From contig JAPPNK010000015.1 of NCBI GenBank assembly GCA_028818695.1, forward strand, positions 62,001 through 126,000: DNA of 64,000 nt. The letters are read 5' to 3'. Of this stretch, positions 20,242 through 28,864 are shown in pieces (position 1 is the first letter of the stretch; each line of letters starts with the position of its first letter). The translations under genes were made by a program, and so were the position numbers. The notes beneath the pieces were generated by a model. It saw only the letters and a program-made list of their open reading frames with translations. It searched no databases and was not told the DNA's origin. The DNA is from Candidatus Poribacteria bacterium. GTDB lineage: Bacteria > Poribacteria > WGA-4E > GCA-2687025.

Positions 20242-20802
20242 ATGTTGACGGCAGAGTATGTGAAGTCGGTGAAAGAGCGGATCAACGCGGCGGCGGAGGC
20301 GGGCGACATTGAGGCGCTCATTGAGGCGTTGAAAGAGGAAGAGTGGAAGCTGCGCCAGGAGGCATGTTTTGCGCTTGGAAAGATGGGGGGCGCGGCGGTG
20401 GAGCCGCTGATTGCGGTTGTTCAAGACGCGGAGGCGGGGGATTACGCGCGCGGGCATGCGATTTTGGCGTTGGAGGCGCTAGGGGACGCGCGCGCTGTAG
20501 AACCGCTGCTGTCGGCGGCGGAGGATGAGGCGTGGCTGGTGCGCGGCTATGCGGCGAAGACTCTCCGCTCCTTTCAAGACGACCGCGCCGAAGCGGCTCT
20601 CATACAGGTGTATGAACGGGACGACAACGAGAAATGCACGGTTCGAAACGCTGCGGTGGAGTCGCTTGCGGCGCTGGGCTGCGTCGGGTCGCTGGAGTTT
20701 CTGCGCGGCGTGGTCGAGAACGATCCAGACAGGGGGGTCAAGGCGTCGGCGCGGCGGGCGGTCGCGGCGCTGGAAGCGGCGGAGACAGCGAACGGCGAAT
20801 AG
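20242..20802 (+). CDS. HEAT-repeat protein, 186 aa
   Basis: An all-helical protein of about five HEAT (PBS lyase-type) repeats, recognisable by the regular pattern ALGKMGGAAVEPLIAVV, ALEALGDARAVEPLLSA, LRSFQDDRAEAALIQVY and SLAALGCVGSLEFLRGV. Such solenoids bind other proteins; some are bilin lyase-like, but there is no sign of that here. It begins 15 bases after hisF with GGGGA before the ATG, so it is probably cotranscribed with hisF. Specific role unknown. Confidence 0.85.
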   Translation: MLTAEYVKSVKERINAAAEAGDIEALIEALKEEEWKLRQEACFALGKMGGAAVEPLIAVVQDAEAGDYARGHAILALEALGDARAVEPLLSAAEDEAWLVRGYAAKTLRSFQDDRAEAALIQVYERDDNEKCTVRNAAVESLAALGCVGSLEFLRGVVENDPDRGVKASARRAVAALEAAETANGE

Positions 20803-20825
20803 AAGCGCAGGATGCGCCGTTCCGT

Positions 20826-21773
20826 TTAATCGGCGTAAAGCGCGAGCGCGGCAGCGGCATGGTCGCCGACCAGCTCGCCAAGACCGGCAGGTTCGATGCG
20901 CAGCTGTTCTCCGATAGCGGGGAAAACGAACCGTTTGAGATGCTCGCGCAGCGGTTTGAGAAGAAGATCGCCCGCCGCGACAGCGACCGTGCCGAGCAGC
21001 GCGATCTCTGGACTAAGGACATTCGCCAGCGACGCGACGCCCCATGCCATATACATGGCGGTTTCTTCTAGGTGCGCGAGCGCGAATCGGTTGCCGTTTT
21101 GCGCCTCTATAACGAGATGCTCCATTTTGAGCGCGTTCAGATCAATGCCGGCGTTTTGGAGCAGTCCGTCGTCTGCCATTCCGAGCGCCAGTTTATCGCG
21201 CGCTCGCCGGGCGGCGGCAGGTCCAGAGCAGAACGCTTCAAGGCATCCTCGCTTGCCGCATCCGCAGACGGGTCCGTCGGGGACGAGGCAGATGTGTCCG
21301 ATTTCGCCGGCAGCGTTGCTTTGACCGCGCAAGAGGCGACCGTTCACAATCGCGCCTGCGCCGATGCCGGTTCCCATTGTGAGATAAACGATATTTTGAA
21401 AGCCGCGTCCGGCTCCGAGTTTCCATTCGGCGAGCGCGGCCGCATTCGCGTCGTTGTCGATGACAATCTTTCTGCCCGGGAAGGCGGAGCTCAACGCCTC
21501 TCGGAGCGGCAGATCTTTCCAACCTGGCATGTTTGGGACGTCTCCGACACGCCCGGTTTCAACATCATACGGGCCGCCGAAGCTGACGCCGATCGGTTCC
21601 GTTCCTTCTTTTTTGGAGAGTCGGCGCGCCATATTGATGACATCGCGCAGTACAGCGTCCGGTCCGCGATTGGAATTGGTCGGTCGGACAGATTTTTGAA
21701 AAATGCGTCCAGACGCGTCGGCGAATGCGGCCGCCAGTTTTGTGCCTCCGATATCGATGCCAATAACATTCAT
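20826..21773 (-). CDS. ROK family sugar kinase (glucokinase-like)
   Basis: A 315-aa sugar kinase or ROK regulator without a DNA-binding domain. The start at 21773 is chosen because AAAGGAA precedes it and it begins NVIGIDIGGTKLA, the phosphate-binding motif. Further motifs: VIDNDANAAALAEWKLGAG with the catalytic Asp, LTMGTGIGAGAI, the zinc-binding GEIGH and CGCGKRGCLEAFCSG, and a C-terminal ALLGTVAVAAG. These favour a glucokinase-type ROK enzyme phosphorylating glucose or an N-acylhexosamine; the exact sugar cannot be told. It is convergent with the HEAT gene and divergent from the TlpA-like gene. Confidence 0.9.
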   Translation of the reverse strand: MNVIGIDIGGTKLAAAFADASGRIFQKSVRPTNSNRGPDAVLRDVINMARRLSKKEGTEPIGVSFGGPYDVETGRVGDVPNMPGWKDLPLREALSSAFPGRKIVIDNDANAAALAEWKLGAGRGFQNIVYLTMGTGIGAGAIVNGRLLRGQSNAAGEIGHICLVPDGPVCGCGKRGCLEAFCSGPAAARRARDKLALGMADDGLLQNAGIDLNALKMEHLVIEAQNGNRFALAHLEETAMYMAWGVASLANVLSPEIALLGTVAVAAGDLLLKPLREHLKRFVFPAIGEQLRIEPAGLGELVGDHAAAALALYAD

Positions 21774-21838
21774 TGCGTTCCTTTCAATGACAGCGCGGCT
21801 CATGCTACCGAGTTTTGAGGCGATGCGCATGGGAGTTG

Positions 21839-21867
21839 TTGACGCATCTGATTGTTTCCATTATCAT
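21839..21867 (+). promoter_or_regulatory. Sigma-70-type promoter for the TlpA-like lipoprotein
   Basis: TTGACG (21839-21844), a 17-base spacer and TATCAT (21862-21867). Transcription would start near 21874, about 19 bases before the ATG at 21893. Confidence 0.7.
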
Positions 21868-21892
21868 AGAAACGTAGGTTGAGGAGGGGTGT

Positions 21893-22540
21893 ATGAAAAA
21901 CTCGATTACATGTGCGGCAGCGGCATTTACTCTGGTCATGGCGGCGGCGTTGTGGTTCGCAGGATGCGGAAGATCGTCCGACGAGAAGCCGTCGGGAGAA
22001 ACTCCGAGCTCCGAGAGCGGGATGAACAATGGATCGTCCGGCGGGTCGCTCACGACGTCCAATACGGTGACCGAATTTTATCCGCCCGGCGGCCCGGTCG
22101 AGGTGGCGGAGGAAGATCTCGTTGGCGATTTCTCGACAACGGACATCAACGGCAAACCCATCAGGTTATCCGACTACAAGGGCAAGGTTGTGCTGCTTGA
22201 TTTTTGGGCGTCATGGTGTCCGCCCTGTGAGCGAGAGGTGCCGAACATGAAGAAGGTGTACAAGAAATACCGCGATAAGGGTTTTGAGATCATCGGCGTC
22301 AGTCTAGACAATGATTCAGACGATCTGCGCGAATTTATTAAAGAGACCGGCATCGATTGGCCGCAGATTTTCACAGGCCATGGCTGGGAAACGCCGATTG
22401 TCATTCACTATTCAGTCAATGAGATTCCAGAGCCTTGGCTGATTGGAAAGGACGGTCGGCTGATCACCAAGGAGGCTCGCGGGGAATATCTTGAGCCGCT
22501 TGTGAAAAAGGCGCTGAAGGAGGAGGTGGAGGAGGAGTAG
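21893..22540 (+). CDS. TlpA/ResA-like thioredoxin-fold lipoprotein
   Basis: 215 aa. The signal peptide (MKNSITCAAAAFTLVMAAAL) ends in a lipobox WFAGC; a serine/glycine-rich linker and then an AhpC/TSA-Redoxin domain follow (GDFSTTDINGKPIRLSDYKG, VVLLDFWASWCPPC at about residues 101-112, FEIIGVSLD). WCPPC is the redox-active site. The usual cis-proline stretch reads NEIPEPWLIGKDG. I infer a membrane-tethered periplasmic thiol reductant, as used in cytochrome c maturation or oxidative stress. The C-terminus is a run of Lys/Glu. GGAGG lies upstream of the ATG; the gene stands alone. Confidence 0.9.
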   Translation: MKNSITCAAAAFTLVMAAALWFAGCGRSSDEKPSGETPSSESGMNNGSSGGSLTTSNTVTEFYPPGGPVEVAEEDLVGDFSTTDINGKPIRLSDYKGKVVLLDFWASWCPPCEREVPNMKKVYKKYRDKGFEIIGVSLDNDSDDLREFIKETGIDWPQIFTGHGWETPIVIHYSVNEIPEPWLIGKDGRLITKEARGEYLEPLVKKALKEEVEEE

Positions 22541-22547
22541 GCGTCAA

Positions 22548-22576
22548 TTGACACGCGGGCAGGCGCGCTTTATGAT
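22548..22576 (+). promoter_or_regulatory. Near-consensus sigma-70 promoter for the sigma-region-4 protein
   Basis: TTGACA (22548-22553), a 17-base spacer and TATGAT (22571-22576), starting seven bases after the stop of the TlpA-like gene. The predicted transcript would begin near 22583, with a leader of about 75 bases. Confidence 0.75.
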
Positions 22577-22657
22577 ATGGACAGCGGGATTACGCAATGC
22601 ATGACCGACAATTGAGAGCGGCAATCAGCCTTTAAGCGAACCGATGAAATCGTTCCG

Positions 22658-24910
22658 GTGTTAAACCATCCGCAGACTAGCGAATCCAGGGACGGCTCTT
22701 ATTCGAGCGCTGCTTCAGGGGGCTTCAACGCAGACAGCGCCTCCGCTCCGGTGCGCGATTTTTTGCGCAAAGCGGCGTTTCATAACCCTGCGCATCTGAA
22801 AGTGGTGGCGCGCCTTGAAAAAGTGACAGATCGAAACTGGACAATCGGCGATGTTTTGCGGATCAAGCCGGAGGAGATCAACGGGCATAAGGGCATCGGC
22901 TCCACCTATGTGCGCTATTTTGCCGAGTTGCAGGAGCTTCTCAAGGCGTATGCCAGAGGCGAGAGCGGTAAAACCTGCAGCCCCTACAACGCGCCTCAGA
23001 TACTTAAATGGCTGCAGAGCGGCGGGTATGAGCTGAACTGGGCTTGTCTATCGCTCTCGGAGCGGCGCGCTCTTCGCAAGTTGGAGAGCGGCCGCGAGCA
23101 AAAAGCGAGCGCCGCCGATGTGGCTCATGTCTCGATTTCCGCGCCGATTCAGAAAACGAACGGATTGATTGACCAGATCGGGGAGCGGATATTGCAAGAA
23201 GCGGCTCCGTTTTTAGAGCAGCCTCCGTCGGAGTATGAGCCGGCGGCCGGCTCTCTTCTGGTTCGCGCCGACGTTCCCGATCTTTCCCTTGCGCAGTTCT
23301 GCGGCATTGTTATGGAAGATATTCATCGCTTCATTGTCGCTTTGGAAGAGCCGCAGCGGGACATCTTTGCGACGCGGTTTGGGATTGATCGGCCGGCCGA
23401 TTCGCTCACATCGCTTGGAAAGAAGCATGGTCGTACGCGGGAGCGAATTCGGCAGATAGAAGCGGAGACGATTCTATTTTTGAACCGCAGCTTTAGCTTG
23501 AGCCGGCGGACGCGGGAGCGCATCGGGCGCGAAAATGAACGCGAGGATCCTGCCGTTGCCTACGCCCCCCTGATGAAGCGTTTCAGCGGCCCTCGGGAGT
23601 TTTACCGTTTTCTTGAGATCTGCGTCGGGATCGACGCCTCGGCTTATTCGTGTGAGTCGTTGGCGAAAATGGCGCGAGAGAGCCGAAAGCTGCTTCGACC
23701 GATACTGTGTGAAAATCCGTCGCCGCTGTCCCGCGAGCTGTTAACGAAGGAGCTGGTTCGCCGAAACGGGTTGAGCGGCGACCGCGCGAAGGCGCTTGTG
23801 TCGGCGGGCGAGCGTTCGGGTCAGCTGTTCGCGGGGGAGGGCGGGCTGTATCCGCGCGGCATGACGAAGCGGGACGCCGTTGCGCATCTTCTAGCCGGTT
23901 ATCCAGAGGGGCTTGCGTGGAGGCGCGCTGGAGTCCAGCTCAAGCGCAGCGGGGCATGCAAAACGCCGGTTCTTTCGTCTCAGCCGACGCAGGAATTCAG
24001 CCATAATTCGTACCTCTATCTGATGGGACCTGGACGGTACCGTCACCGCCGTTTTCTGGACGCATCCACTATAGATGTGCCGCAGATGCTGGGCGCAATA
24101 CGCGCGTTCATCGTTGAGAACGACATGTCAAGCGCCAATCTTCAAACGATTCATCACAATGTGCCGGCGTGCGCGGCTCTGGACTATTTCATTTTGCGCC
24201 ATCTGGTTTCTGTTCATGGGGAGGCGGCGAATCTCTATTTTGACGGGCGTTCGCGCTCCGATTCGGTCGGTCTTGAAATCGGCCCCGACAGGGCGTCTCA
24301 AAAGCGGCATGTGTTCGATACGCTGCGGCTGGCGGGGAAGCCGGTGCCGTTCAAGCGCATCGCGGAGTCGGTGCTGGCGCAGAACGAGTCGTCGGCGCGG
24401 CAGCTTCTAGACCGCCTGCGGCGGGAGGGGCTTGCGGCGCGGACGGAGGTTTCAACCTACGCGACGATTGAGGTGGCGCGCGGCATTCATGATTTTGAGG
24501 CGCTGGCGGATTGCATTGACGAGGAGCTGGAGCGGATCGGCAAGCCGCTTGATCTGCGCGCGGTGCGGGAGCGGTATATGGGTCCCTCCAAGTCGAGTTT
24601 GGATGGGCAGCGGCGGTTGTTTACGTTTGCGGCTCCGCTCTGTTTTCTTTACGACTTTGTGCATGTGGAGCGGGATCGGCGGGGCTGGCATGCGTCGCGC
24701 GATCTGATTGGCAAGGAGCCGCTGCCGTATTCTAGCGTGAAGCGCGCCTATGAGGCTCTCCGCAAGCCGCATGATTCGGTGGAGGATGCGGTGGCGTCGT
24801 TGTCTGAAGCGGTGGAATTATCGATGAATGCGCAGCGGGTGTTGATTCCGCGCTGGGTTGCCGCCGATTTAAAAAAAGAACGCGAGGCGGAAAACGAGCG
24901 GAGCGGTTGA
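22658..24910 (+). CDS. Large DNA-binding protein with sigma-70 region 4-like HTH and a helix-hairpin-helix segment
   Basis: About 750 aa, from a GTG at 22658 (start uncertain; no clear ribosome-binding site). Residues about 62-90 (TIGDVLRIKPEEINGHKGIG) resemble the helix-hairpin-helix of RNA polymerase alpha C-terminal domains. Residues about 240-275 include SLGKKHGRTRERIRQIEAET, a strong match to the sigma-70 region 4.2 helix-turn-helix. The remaining 480 residues contain winged-helix-like stretches (VPFKRIAESVLAQNESSARQ, LLDRLRREGLAARTE) but no sigma region 2. It is therefore not a standard sigma factor; I infer a transcription regulator that contacts promoter DNA or RNA polymerase. It stands alone behind a strong promoter. 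Confidence 0.75.
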   Translation: MLNHPQTSESRDGSYSSAASGGFNADSASAPVRDFLRKAAFHNPAHLKVVARLEKVTDRNWTIGDVLRIKPEEINGHKGIGSTYVRYFAELQELLKAYARGESGKTCSPYNAPQILKWLQSGGYELNWACLSLSERRALRKLESGREQKASAADVAHVSISAPIQKTNGLIDQIGERILQEAAPFLEQPPSEYEPAAGSLLVRADVPDLSLAQFCGIVMEDIHRFIVALEEPQRDIFATRFGIDRPADSLTSLGKKHGRTRERIRQIEAETILFLNRSFSLSRRTRERIGRENEREDPAVAYAPLMKRFSGPREFYRFLEICVGIDASAYSCESLAKMARESRKLLRPILCENPSPLSRELLTKELVRRNGLSGDRAKALVSAGERSGQLFAGEGGLYPRGMTKRDAVAHLLAGYPEGLAWRRAGVQLKRSGACKTPVLSSQPTQEFSHNSYLYLMGPGRYRHRRFLDASTIDVPQMLGAIRAFIVENDMSSANLQTIHHNVPACAALDYFILRHLVSVHGEAANLYFDGRSRSDSVGLEIGPDRASQKRHVFDTLRLAGKPVPFKRIAESVLAQNESSARQLLDRLRREGLAARTEVSTYATIEVARGIHDFEALADCIDEELERIGKPLDLRAVRERYMGPSKSSLDGQRRLFTFAAPLCFLYDFVHVERDRRGWHASRDLIGKEPLPYSSVKRAYEALRKPHDSVEDAVASLSEAVELSMNAQRVLIPRWVAADLKKEREAENERSG

Positions 24911-24916
24911 GCGGTT

Positions 24917-25052
24917 TTGACGCGGACCGTTTCTGCGGATTCCCGCCCCGCGTTGAGCGTCGCGCGCTGTCTTGCTTGGGAGCGGCGGTCTGGCAGGCGG
25001 ACATTCCCAAAAAATAAAGGCGGCGTCCGTTCAGGCGTCCCAACTTAATGGT
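24917..25052. repeat. Degenerate MITE-like copy E
   Basis: GCGGACCGTTTCTGCGG and ATTCCCGC match the middle of the copy at 36703-36867 (GCGGACGGTTTCTGCGG, ATTCCCGC), and GTCCCAACTTAATGG matches its right-hand end. The rest is eroded. I call it a decayed relative with modest confidence. Confidence 0.4.
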
Positions 25053-25071
25053 TCTGTCTGGAAAGAGGCTA

Positions 25072-25100
25072 TCGACAGGCGCGGCGATTCGCGCTATTAT
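25072..25100 (+). promoter_or_regulatory. Promoter for the DUF948-like/YtxH/larB/trmJ-like run
   Basis: TCGACA (25072-25077), a 17-base spacer and TATTAT (25095-25100). Transcription would start near 25107, 26 bases before the first ATG. Confidence 0.6.
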
Positions 25101-25132
25101 ATGAGGCATGGGTTTGGCTGAGGAGATGCCGG

Positions 25133-25639
25133 ATGACGGGGCTGGGCGCGACGCTTGAGATGATCCGAGACTGCATGGTGATTGTGGCGGGTCCGATCTT
25201 GATCGTCATCATGATTGTGACATTGCGGCGTTTGGTTCCGCTTTTGATTGACCTTCACCAATTGAGCCGCGAGATGACGACAGCGCTCAAGTCGTTTCAG
25301 GAGATGTCCGCCGAGCTGGAGGACACGATCGTTTCGGCGCGGGCTTTGACCGACGCGATTTCGGAGACGCATCGGAAATCGATGGAGCCTGTCATGCGCA
25401 ATGTGGAGGAGATGACGCGGGAGCTGAATTTGGCAAGCCGTCAGTTGGCGGATGCGGTGGATGAGGGGGTTCAGTTTTCTCGCTCCACCGTGCGGCAGGC
25501 AACCTTTTATCGGGACAAGATATTTCGACCGCTCATTGAAGCGGCGAGTCTGTGGAGCGGGGCGAGGGCGGTACTGAAAGCCCTGCCTACAGGACGGTTT
25601 CGGAGATTAAAACGATCCAGAAAGGAGCGATCTAAATGA
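25133..25639 (+). CDS. Membrane-anchored coiled-coil protein (DUF948-like)
   Basis: 168 aa with one N-terminal membrane helix (CMVIVAGPILIVIMIVTLRR) followed by a long amphipathic helical region (residues about 45-130) and a basic C-terminus. This layout resembles DUF948/YtxG-type general stress proteins, which in Firmicutes lie next to YtxH, exactly as here. GAGGAG precedes the ATG. The stop overlaps the next start (ATGA), so the two genes are translationally coupled. Confidence 0.7.
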   Translation: MTGLGATLEMIRDCMVIVAGPILIVIMIVTLRRLVPLLIDLHQLSREMTTALKSFQEMSAELEDTIVSARALTDAISETHRKSMEPVMRNVEEMTRELNLASRQLADAVDEGVQFSRSTVRQATFYRDKIFRPLIEAASLWSGARAVLKALPTGRFRRLKRSRKERSK

Positions 25640-26061
25640 GCAGTGACAATGGACGTTCTGTCGTTGGAGCCGCCGCGCTTGGCGTGCTGATTGGCGGAGC
25701 GATCGGCGCCTTGGCGGGGATACTGTTTGCGCCGGCGTCTGGCCAGCAGACTCGACGGCGCATCCGCGAAAAGTCGGCGGAGATCAAGGACAGCGCGGTG
25801 GACTTGGTGGATGAGGGCCGCGCGCGCGTCGAAGATTTCATCGACGAAAGCCGCGACCGCATCGGCGACTTTATCCGAGAGAGCCGTTCCGAGTTCCGCG
25901 ACCTCACGGCGAAGGTGCGCGACGCGGTTGATGAAGGCAAACGGGCATACTCGCGCCGGCGGGATGAGCTGAGCGACGATTCCGAAGAAGAACCCGAAGA
26001 CGAGGCGGAAGACCAGGGCGCCCCCCAGGCGTCTCCGTCCGACGAAGCGCTTTCGACATAA
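25636..26061 (+). CDS. YtxH domain protein
   Basis: 141 aa. The N-terminal glycine-zipper helix and its exit motif (GVLIGGAIGALAGILFAPAS, then GQQTRRRIREKSAEIK) are the YtxH signature. A long charged helix with about eight-residue spacing follows (DEGRARVEDFIDESRDRIGD), and the tail is acidic. YtxH proteins are small membrane-associated stress proteins of unclear mechanism. It overlaps the preceding DUF948-like gene by four bases and lies three bases before larB. Confidence 0.88.
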   Translation: MSSDNGRSVVGAAALGVLIGGAIGALAGILFAPASGQQTRRRIREKSAEIKDSAVDLVDEGRARVEDFIDESRDRIGDFIRESRSEFRDLTAKVRDAVDEGKRAYSRRRDELSDDSEEEPEDEAEDQGAPQASPSDEALST

Positions 26062-26064
26062 TCG

Positions 26065-26832
26065 ATGGACTCCGGACCGCTTCGCCGTCTGCTTGAAGAG
26101 GTGCGTCAAGGCGCGCTGTCTATCGACGACGCTCTTTCGTCGCTGCGCGGGCTGCCTTATGAGGACCTTGGTTTTGCGAAGGTGGACCATCACCGGGAGC
26201 TGCGCAACGGGTTTCCAGAGGTGATCTATTGCCCCGGCAAGACGCCCGAGGAGACGGCGGCGATTGCGCAGGCGATACTCGCGCGGGGGAGCGATCTGTT
26301 CGGCACCCGCGCGGAGCCGGATGTGTTTGAGGCGGTTCAAAAGGCGGCGCCCAGCGCCGAATACAACGCGCGCGCGAAGACCTTTCGGCTCATTCAGAAC
26401 CCTGTTGAGCCGCAGGAAGGCGTTTTGATTGTCAGCGCCGGCACGGCAGACCTGCAGGTCGCCGAGGAGGCGTATGAGACAGCGTCGGCGATGGGTCAGC
26501 GCGCGGAGCGTCTATACGATGTCGGCGTCGCAGGTCTTCATCGGCTGCTAGACAATGCGCCGGCGCTTCATTCAGCGCGCGTCATCGTTGTGGCGGCGGG
26601 GATGGAGGGGGCGCTTCCGAGCGTCGTCGGCGGCTTGGTGAGCGTTCCCGTGATCGCCGTTCCGACGAGCGCGGGTTACGGCGCCAACTTGGGCGGCGTC
26701 GCAGCTCTGCTTGCGATGTTGAACTCGTGCGCTTCGGGGGTGACGGTCGTCAATATCGACAACGGGTTTGGAGCAGGTTACGCTGCCGCGTTGATGAATC
26801 GGCTGTCGGCGAAGGGCGGGGGCGGCGAATGA
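26065..26832 (+). CDS. larB: Nickel-pincer nucleotide biosynthesis protein LarB
   Basis: 255 aa. LarB carboxylates and hydrolyses nicotinic acid adenine dinucleotide in the first step of the nickel-pincer cofactor of lactate racemase-type enzymes. The N-terminus (GFAKVDHHRELRNGFPEVIY) and the PurE-like C-terminal domain (VIVVAAGMEGALPSVVGGLV, VPVIAVPTSAGYGANLGGVA, SCASGVTVVNIDNGFGAGY) are diagnostic. No larC, larE or larA is seen in the window, so the rest of the pathway must lie elsewhere. The stop overlaps the next start (ATGA). Confidence 0.93.
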   Translation: MDSGPLRRLLEEVRQGALSIDDALSSLRGLPYEDLGFAKVDHHRELRNGFPEVIYCPGKTPEETAAIAQAILARGSDLFGTRAEPDVFEAVQKAAPSAEYNARAKTFRLIQNPVEPQEGVLIVSAGTADLQVAEEAYETASAMGQRAERLYDVGVAGLHRLLDNAPALHSARVIVVAAGMEGALPSVVGGLVSVPVIAVPTSAGYGANLGGVAALLAMLNSCASGVTVVNIDNGFGAGYAAALMNRLSAKGGGGE

Positions 26833-27626
26833 GAGACCGTATGACGCCCGATCAGGAACGCGCGCTTCGAGTGGAGGTCCCGCCAAATCTGTCGAACATT
26901 CGGTTTGCGCTGATGGAGACGCTTGAGCCGGGCAATATCGGCTCGGCGGCGCGCGCGATGAAGGGCATGGGCATCTCAGACCTGCGATTGATCAATCCGC
27001 CCCCTGGGTGGAACGAATCGGCGGAGGCGCGCAAGTTTGCAATGAACTCCAAAGATGTGCTGTATTCAGCGCAGACAGCCGAGTCGCTGGAGGAAGCGAT
27101 TGGCGACGCGCATTTTGTGGTGGGGACGACGCACCGTCGGCGGTCGCGCCGTATGGCGGAGCCGGCGTCGGCGCGGGAGGCGGCCGTTGAGATTGCGCGG
27201 GCGTCGCAGTCGCATCAGGCGGCGGTCCTGTTTGGGCGGGAGGATTTTGGCCTCTGCAACGAGGATCTGGCGCGGTGCGATCTGATTGCGAGCATTCCGA
27301 TGGCGACAAAGAACCCGTCTTTGAATTTGGCGCAGGCGGCGCAGATTTTTGCCTATGAGATCTTCATGGCGAGCGTTGGCGAGATTGAGCCGTTTCAGCG
27401 GAAGCCGGCGCCGCACCGCGATGTGCAGGCGGCGGTGCGCTGCATCGAGGAGATGCTTCGCGCGGTTGAATTTCGTCCAATGAACGGGGATTGGGGCGCG
27501 GTGACGCTTGCGTTGAAGCGCGTGATGGCGCGCGCGTCGCTTGAAACGCGCGATTTAGAGGTGGCAATGAAGATTTGCCGCAGCGTAGAGTATTTTGCCA
27601 ACGAAACCAAAACGGGAACAGCATAG
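26829..27626 (+). CDS. SpoU/TrmH-family RNA methyltransferase, TrmJ-like
   Basis: 265 aa from the ATG overlapping the larB stop. SPOUT fold motifs are present: FALMETLEPGNIGSAARAM (motif 1, with the Asn and Arg), GREDFGLCNEDLARCD (motif 2) and NPSLNLAQAAQIFAYEIF (motif 3). The order and wording of motifs 2 and 3 resemble TrmJ, which 2'-O-methylates tRNA position 32, more than TrmH or RlmB. The C-terminal 90 residues are helical, as in TrmJ. Substrate assignment is by family resemblance only. Confidence 0.88.
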   Translation: MRDRMTPDQERALRVEVPPNLSNIRFALMETLEPGNIGSAARAMKGMGISDLRLINPPPGWNESAEARKFAMNSKDVLYSAQTAESLEEAIGDAHFVVGTTHRRRSRRMAEPASAREAAVEIARASQSHQAAVLFGREDFGLCNEDLARCDLIASIPMATKNPSLNLAQAAQIFAYEIFMASVGEIEPFQRKPAPHRDVQAAVRCIEEMLRAVEFRPMNGDWGAVTLALKRVMARASLETRDLEVAMKICRSVEYFANETKTGTA

Positions 27627-27739
27627 AATTAATCGTCTTTTCAAAGGCGCAGGGGCTAAAGGCGTTGACTCGGACGGCGAGATTTAGTAAGGTTTGGCTC
27701 ACAGCGTCAGGAACTCCTAATCGCGAGACCGCAACCGAG

Positions 27740-28864
27740 ATGACACACCATCCATACAGCATACGAAACGGCCGAGTAGTCATTCAACCTCCTCCCCGCA
27801 AGAAGCCGCCTAATAGAAAGCGCCGGCGCGTTGGGGAGCTGGCGGCGCATCTGCTGATGCGCCTGAGACTGCTTTGGATGAAATGGCGAAGCCGTCAAAA
27901 GCGCATGAGAAGCGCTGCGGTCAGCTCTACCTCGTTCTTTTTCCGCGTCGCGGGTGAATGGGCGCTCGTGCTGACGGTTCCGCTGGCGATACTGGTCGCC
28001 GCGGCGCATAATGCGAATGTGATTGATCTGAACAGGACGGGCCCGGTTCTGAAATCTGCCTTCATCTCGCCGAGCGGGGGGTTGACCTACCCCGAAGCGG
28101 CTGAGGCTGACTCCCAAGACGCCGACATCCCGACGCTGGACGCTCAGGCGTACGAGGTGAAAGCGGGCGACACGTTGTCTCATATTGGGCGTCGATACGG
28201 TTTGAAAGTCGACACGATCGTGAGCGTCAATCAGCTTGGCAACTCGCGCGACATCCACCCTGGCGACCGGCTGCGCATCCCCTCCGCAGACGGGCTTCTT
28301 CGAGTGGTGCGTAAAAACGACACGATTGAGGACATCGCGCTCGATTATGACGTATCGATCAATTCTATAGTGAGAGCCAATTCTATCAGCGACCCGAACA
28401 CGATCTATGTTGGGCAGGAGCTGTTTTTGCCGAACGCGAAGAAGCCTCGCGTTTCAAGCGGCTGGTCGCGTACGGGGCAGCCTGTGTTTGCGCGGCCGGC
28501 GGCCGGCAGGATTTCGTCGCGCTACGGGCAGCGGAAGCATCCAGTCACCGGCAAATGGCATCTGCATACGGGCATCGACTTTGCGTGCGGGGCTGGGGGG
28601 AGGATTGTCGCGGCGCGCGGCGGCGTCGTCATCCGCGCAGAATGGTTAGGCGGATACGGCAACCTCATTGTGATTCAGCATGAGAACGGCTACACAACCC
28701 GCTACGGGCATCTCTCGCGGTTCAAGGTGAAGCGCGGGCAGAGGGTGCGCCAAGGGCAGGAGATTGGACGCGCCGGCTCAACAGGCGTCTCCACCGGCCC
28801 GCATCTGCACTTTGAGGTGAGGCGCAACGGCAAGTCGATCAATCCGCTGACGGTTCTCAAGTAG
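27740..28864 (+). CDS. LysM-LysM-M23 peptidoglycan endopeptidase, membrane anchored
   Basis: 374 aa. After a basic N-terminus comes a membrane helix (LVLTVPLAILVAAAHNANVI, about residues 80-100), LysM 1 (from YEVKAGDTLSHIGRRYG, about 137), LysM 2 (from LRVVRKNDTIEDIALDY, about 186) and an M23 domain. The M23 zinc ligands are intact: HTGIDFA (about 275) and HLHFE (about 354), with the second motif GNLIVIQHENG. It probably cleaves peptide crosslinks in the periplasm; its presumed activity is like that of NlpD- or MepM-type enzymes, but here the domain is catalytic. The start at 27740 is the first Met outside the upstream gene; its ribosome-binding site is weak. Confidence 0.88.
   Translation: MTHHPYSIRNGRVVIQPPPRKKPPNRKRRRVGELAAHLLMRLRLLWMKWRSRQKRMRSAAVSSTSFFFRVAGEWALVLTVPLAILVAAAHNANVIDLNRTGPVLKSAFISPSGGLTYPEAAEADSQDADIPTLDAQAYEVKAGDTLSHIGRRYGLKVDTIVSVNQLGNSRDIHPGDRLRIPSADGLLRVVRKNDTIEDIALDYDVSINSIVRANSISDPNTIYVGQELFLPNAKKPRVSSGWSRTGQPVFARPAAGRISSRYGQRKHPVTGKWHLHTGIDFACGAGGRIVAARGGVVIRAEWLGGYGNLIVIQHENGYTTRYGHLSRFKVKRGQRVRQGQEIGRAGSTGVSTGPHLHFEVRRNGKSINPLTVLK

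Noticed and set aside
22658-24910. A sigma factor
   Set aside because: Region 2 (-10 recognition and core binding) is missing and the protein is far longer than ECF or sigma-70 group members.
25133-26061. Toxin-antitoxin-like overlapping small genes
   Set aside because: The pair matches DUF948-like and YtxH membrane proteins; size, helix and neighbours do not fit a toxin-antitoxin pair.
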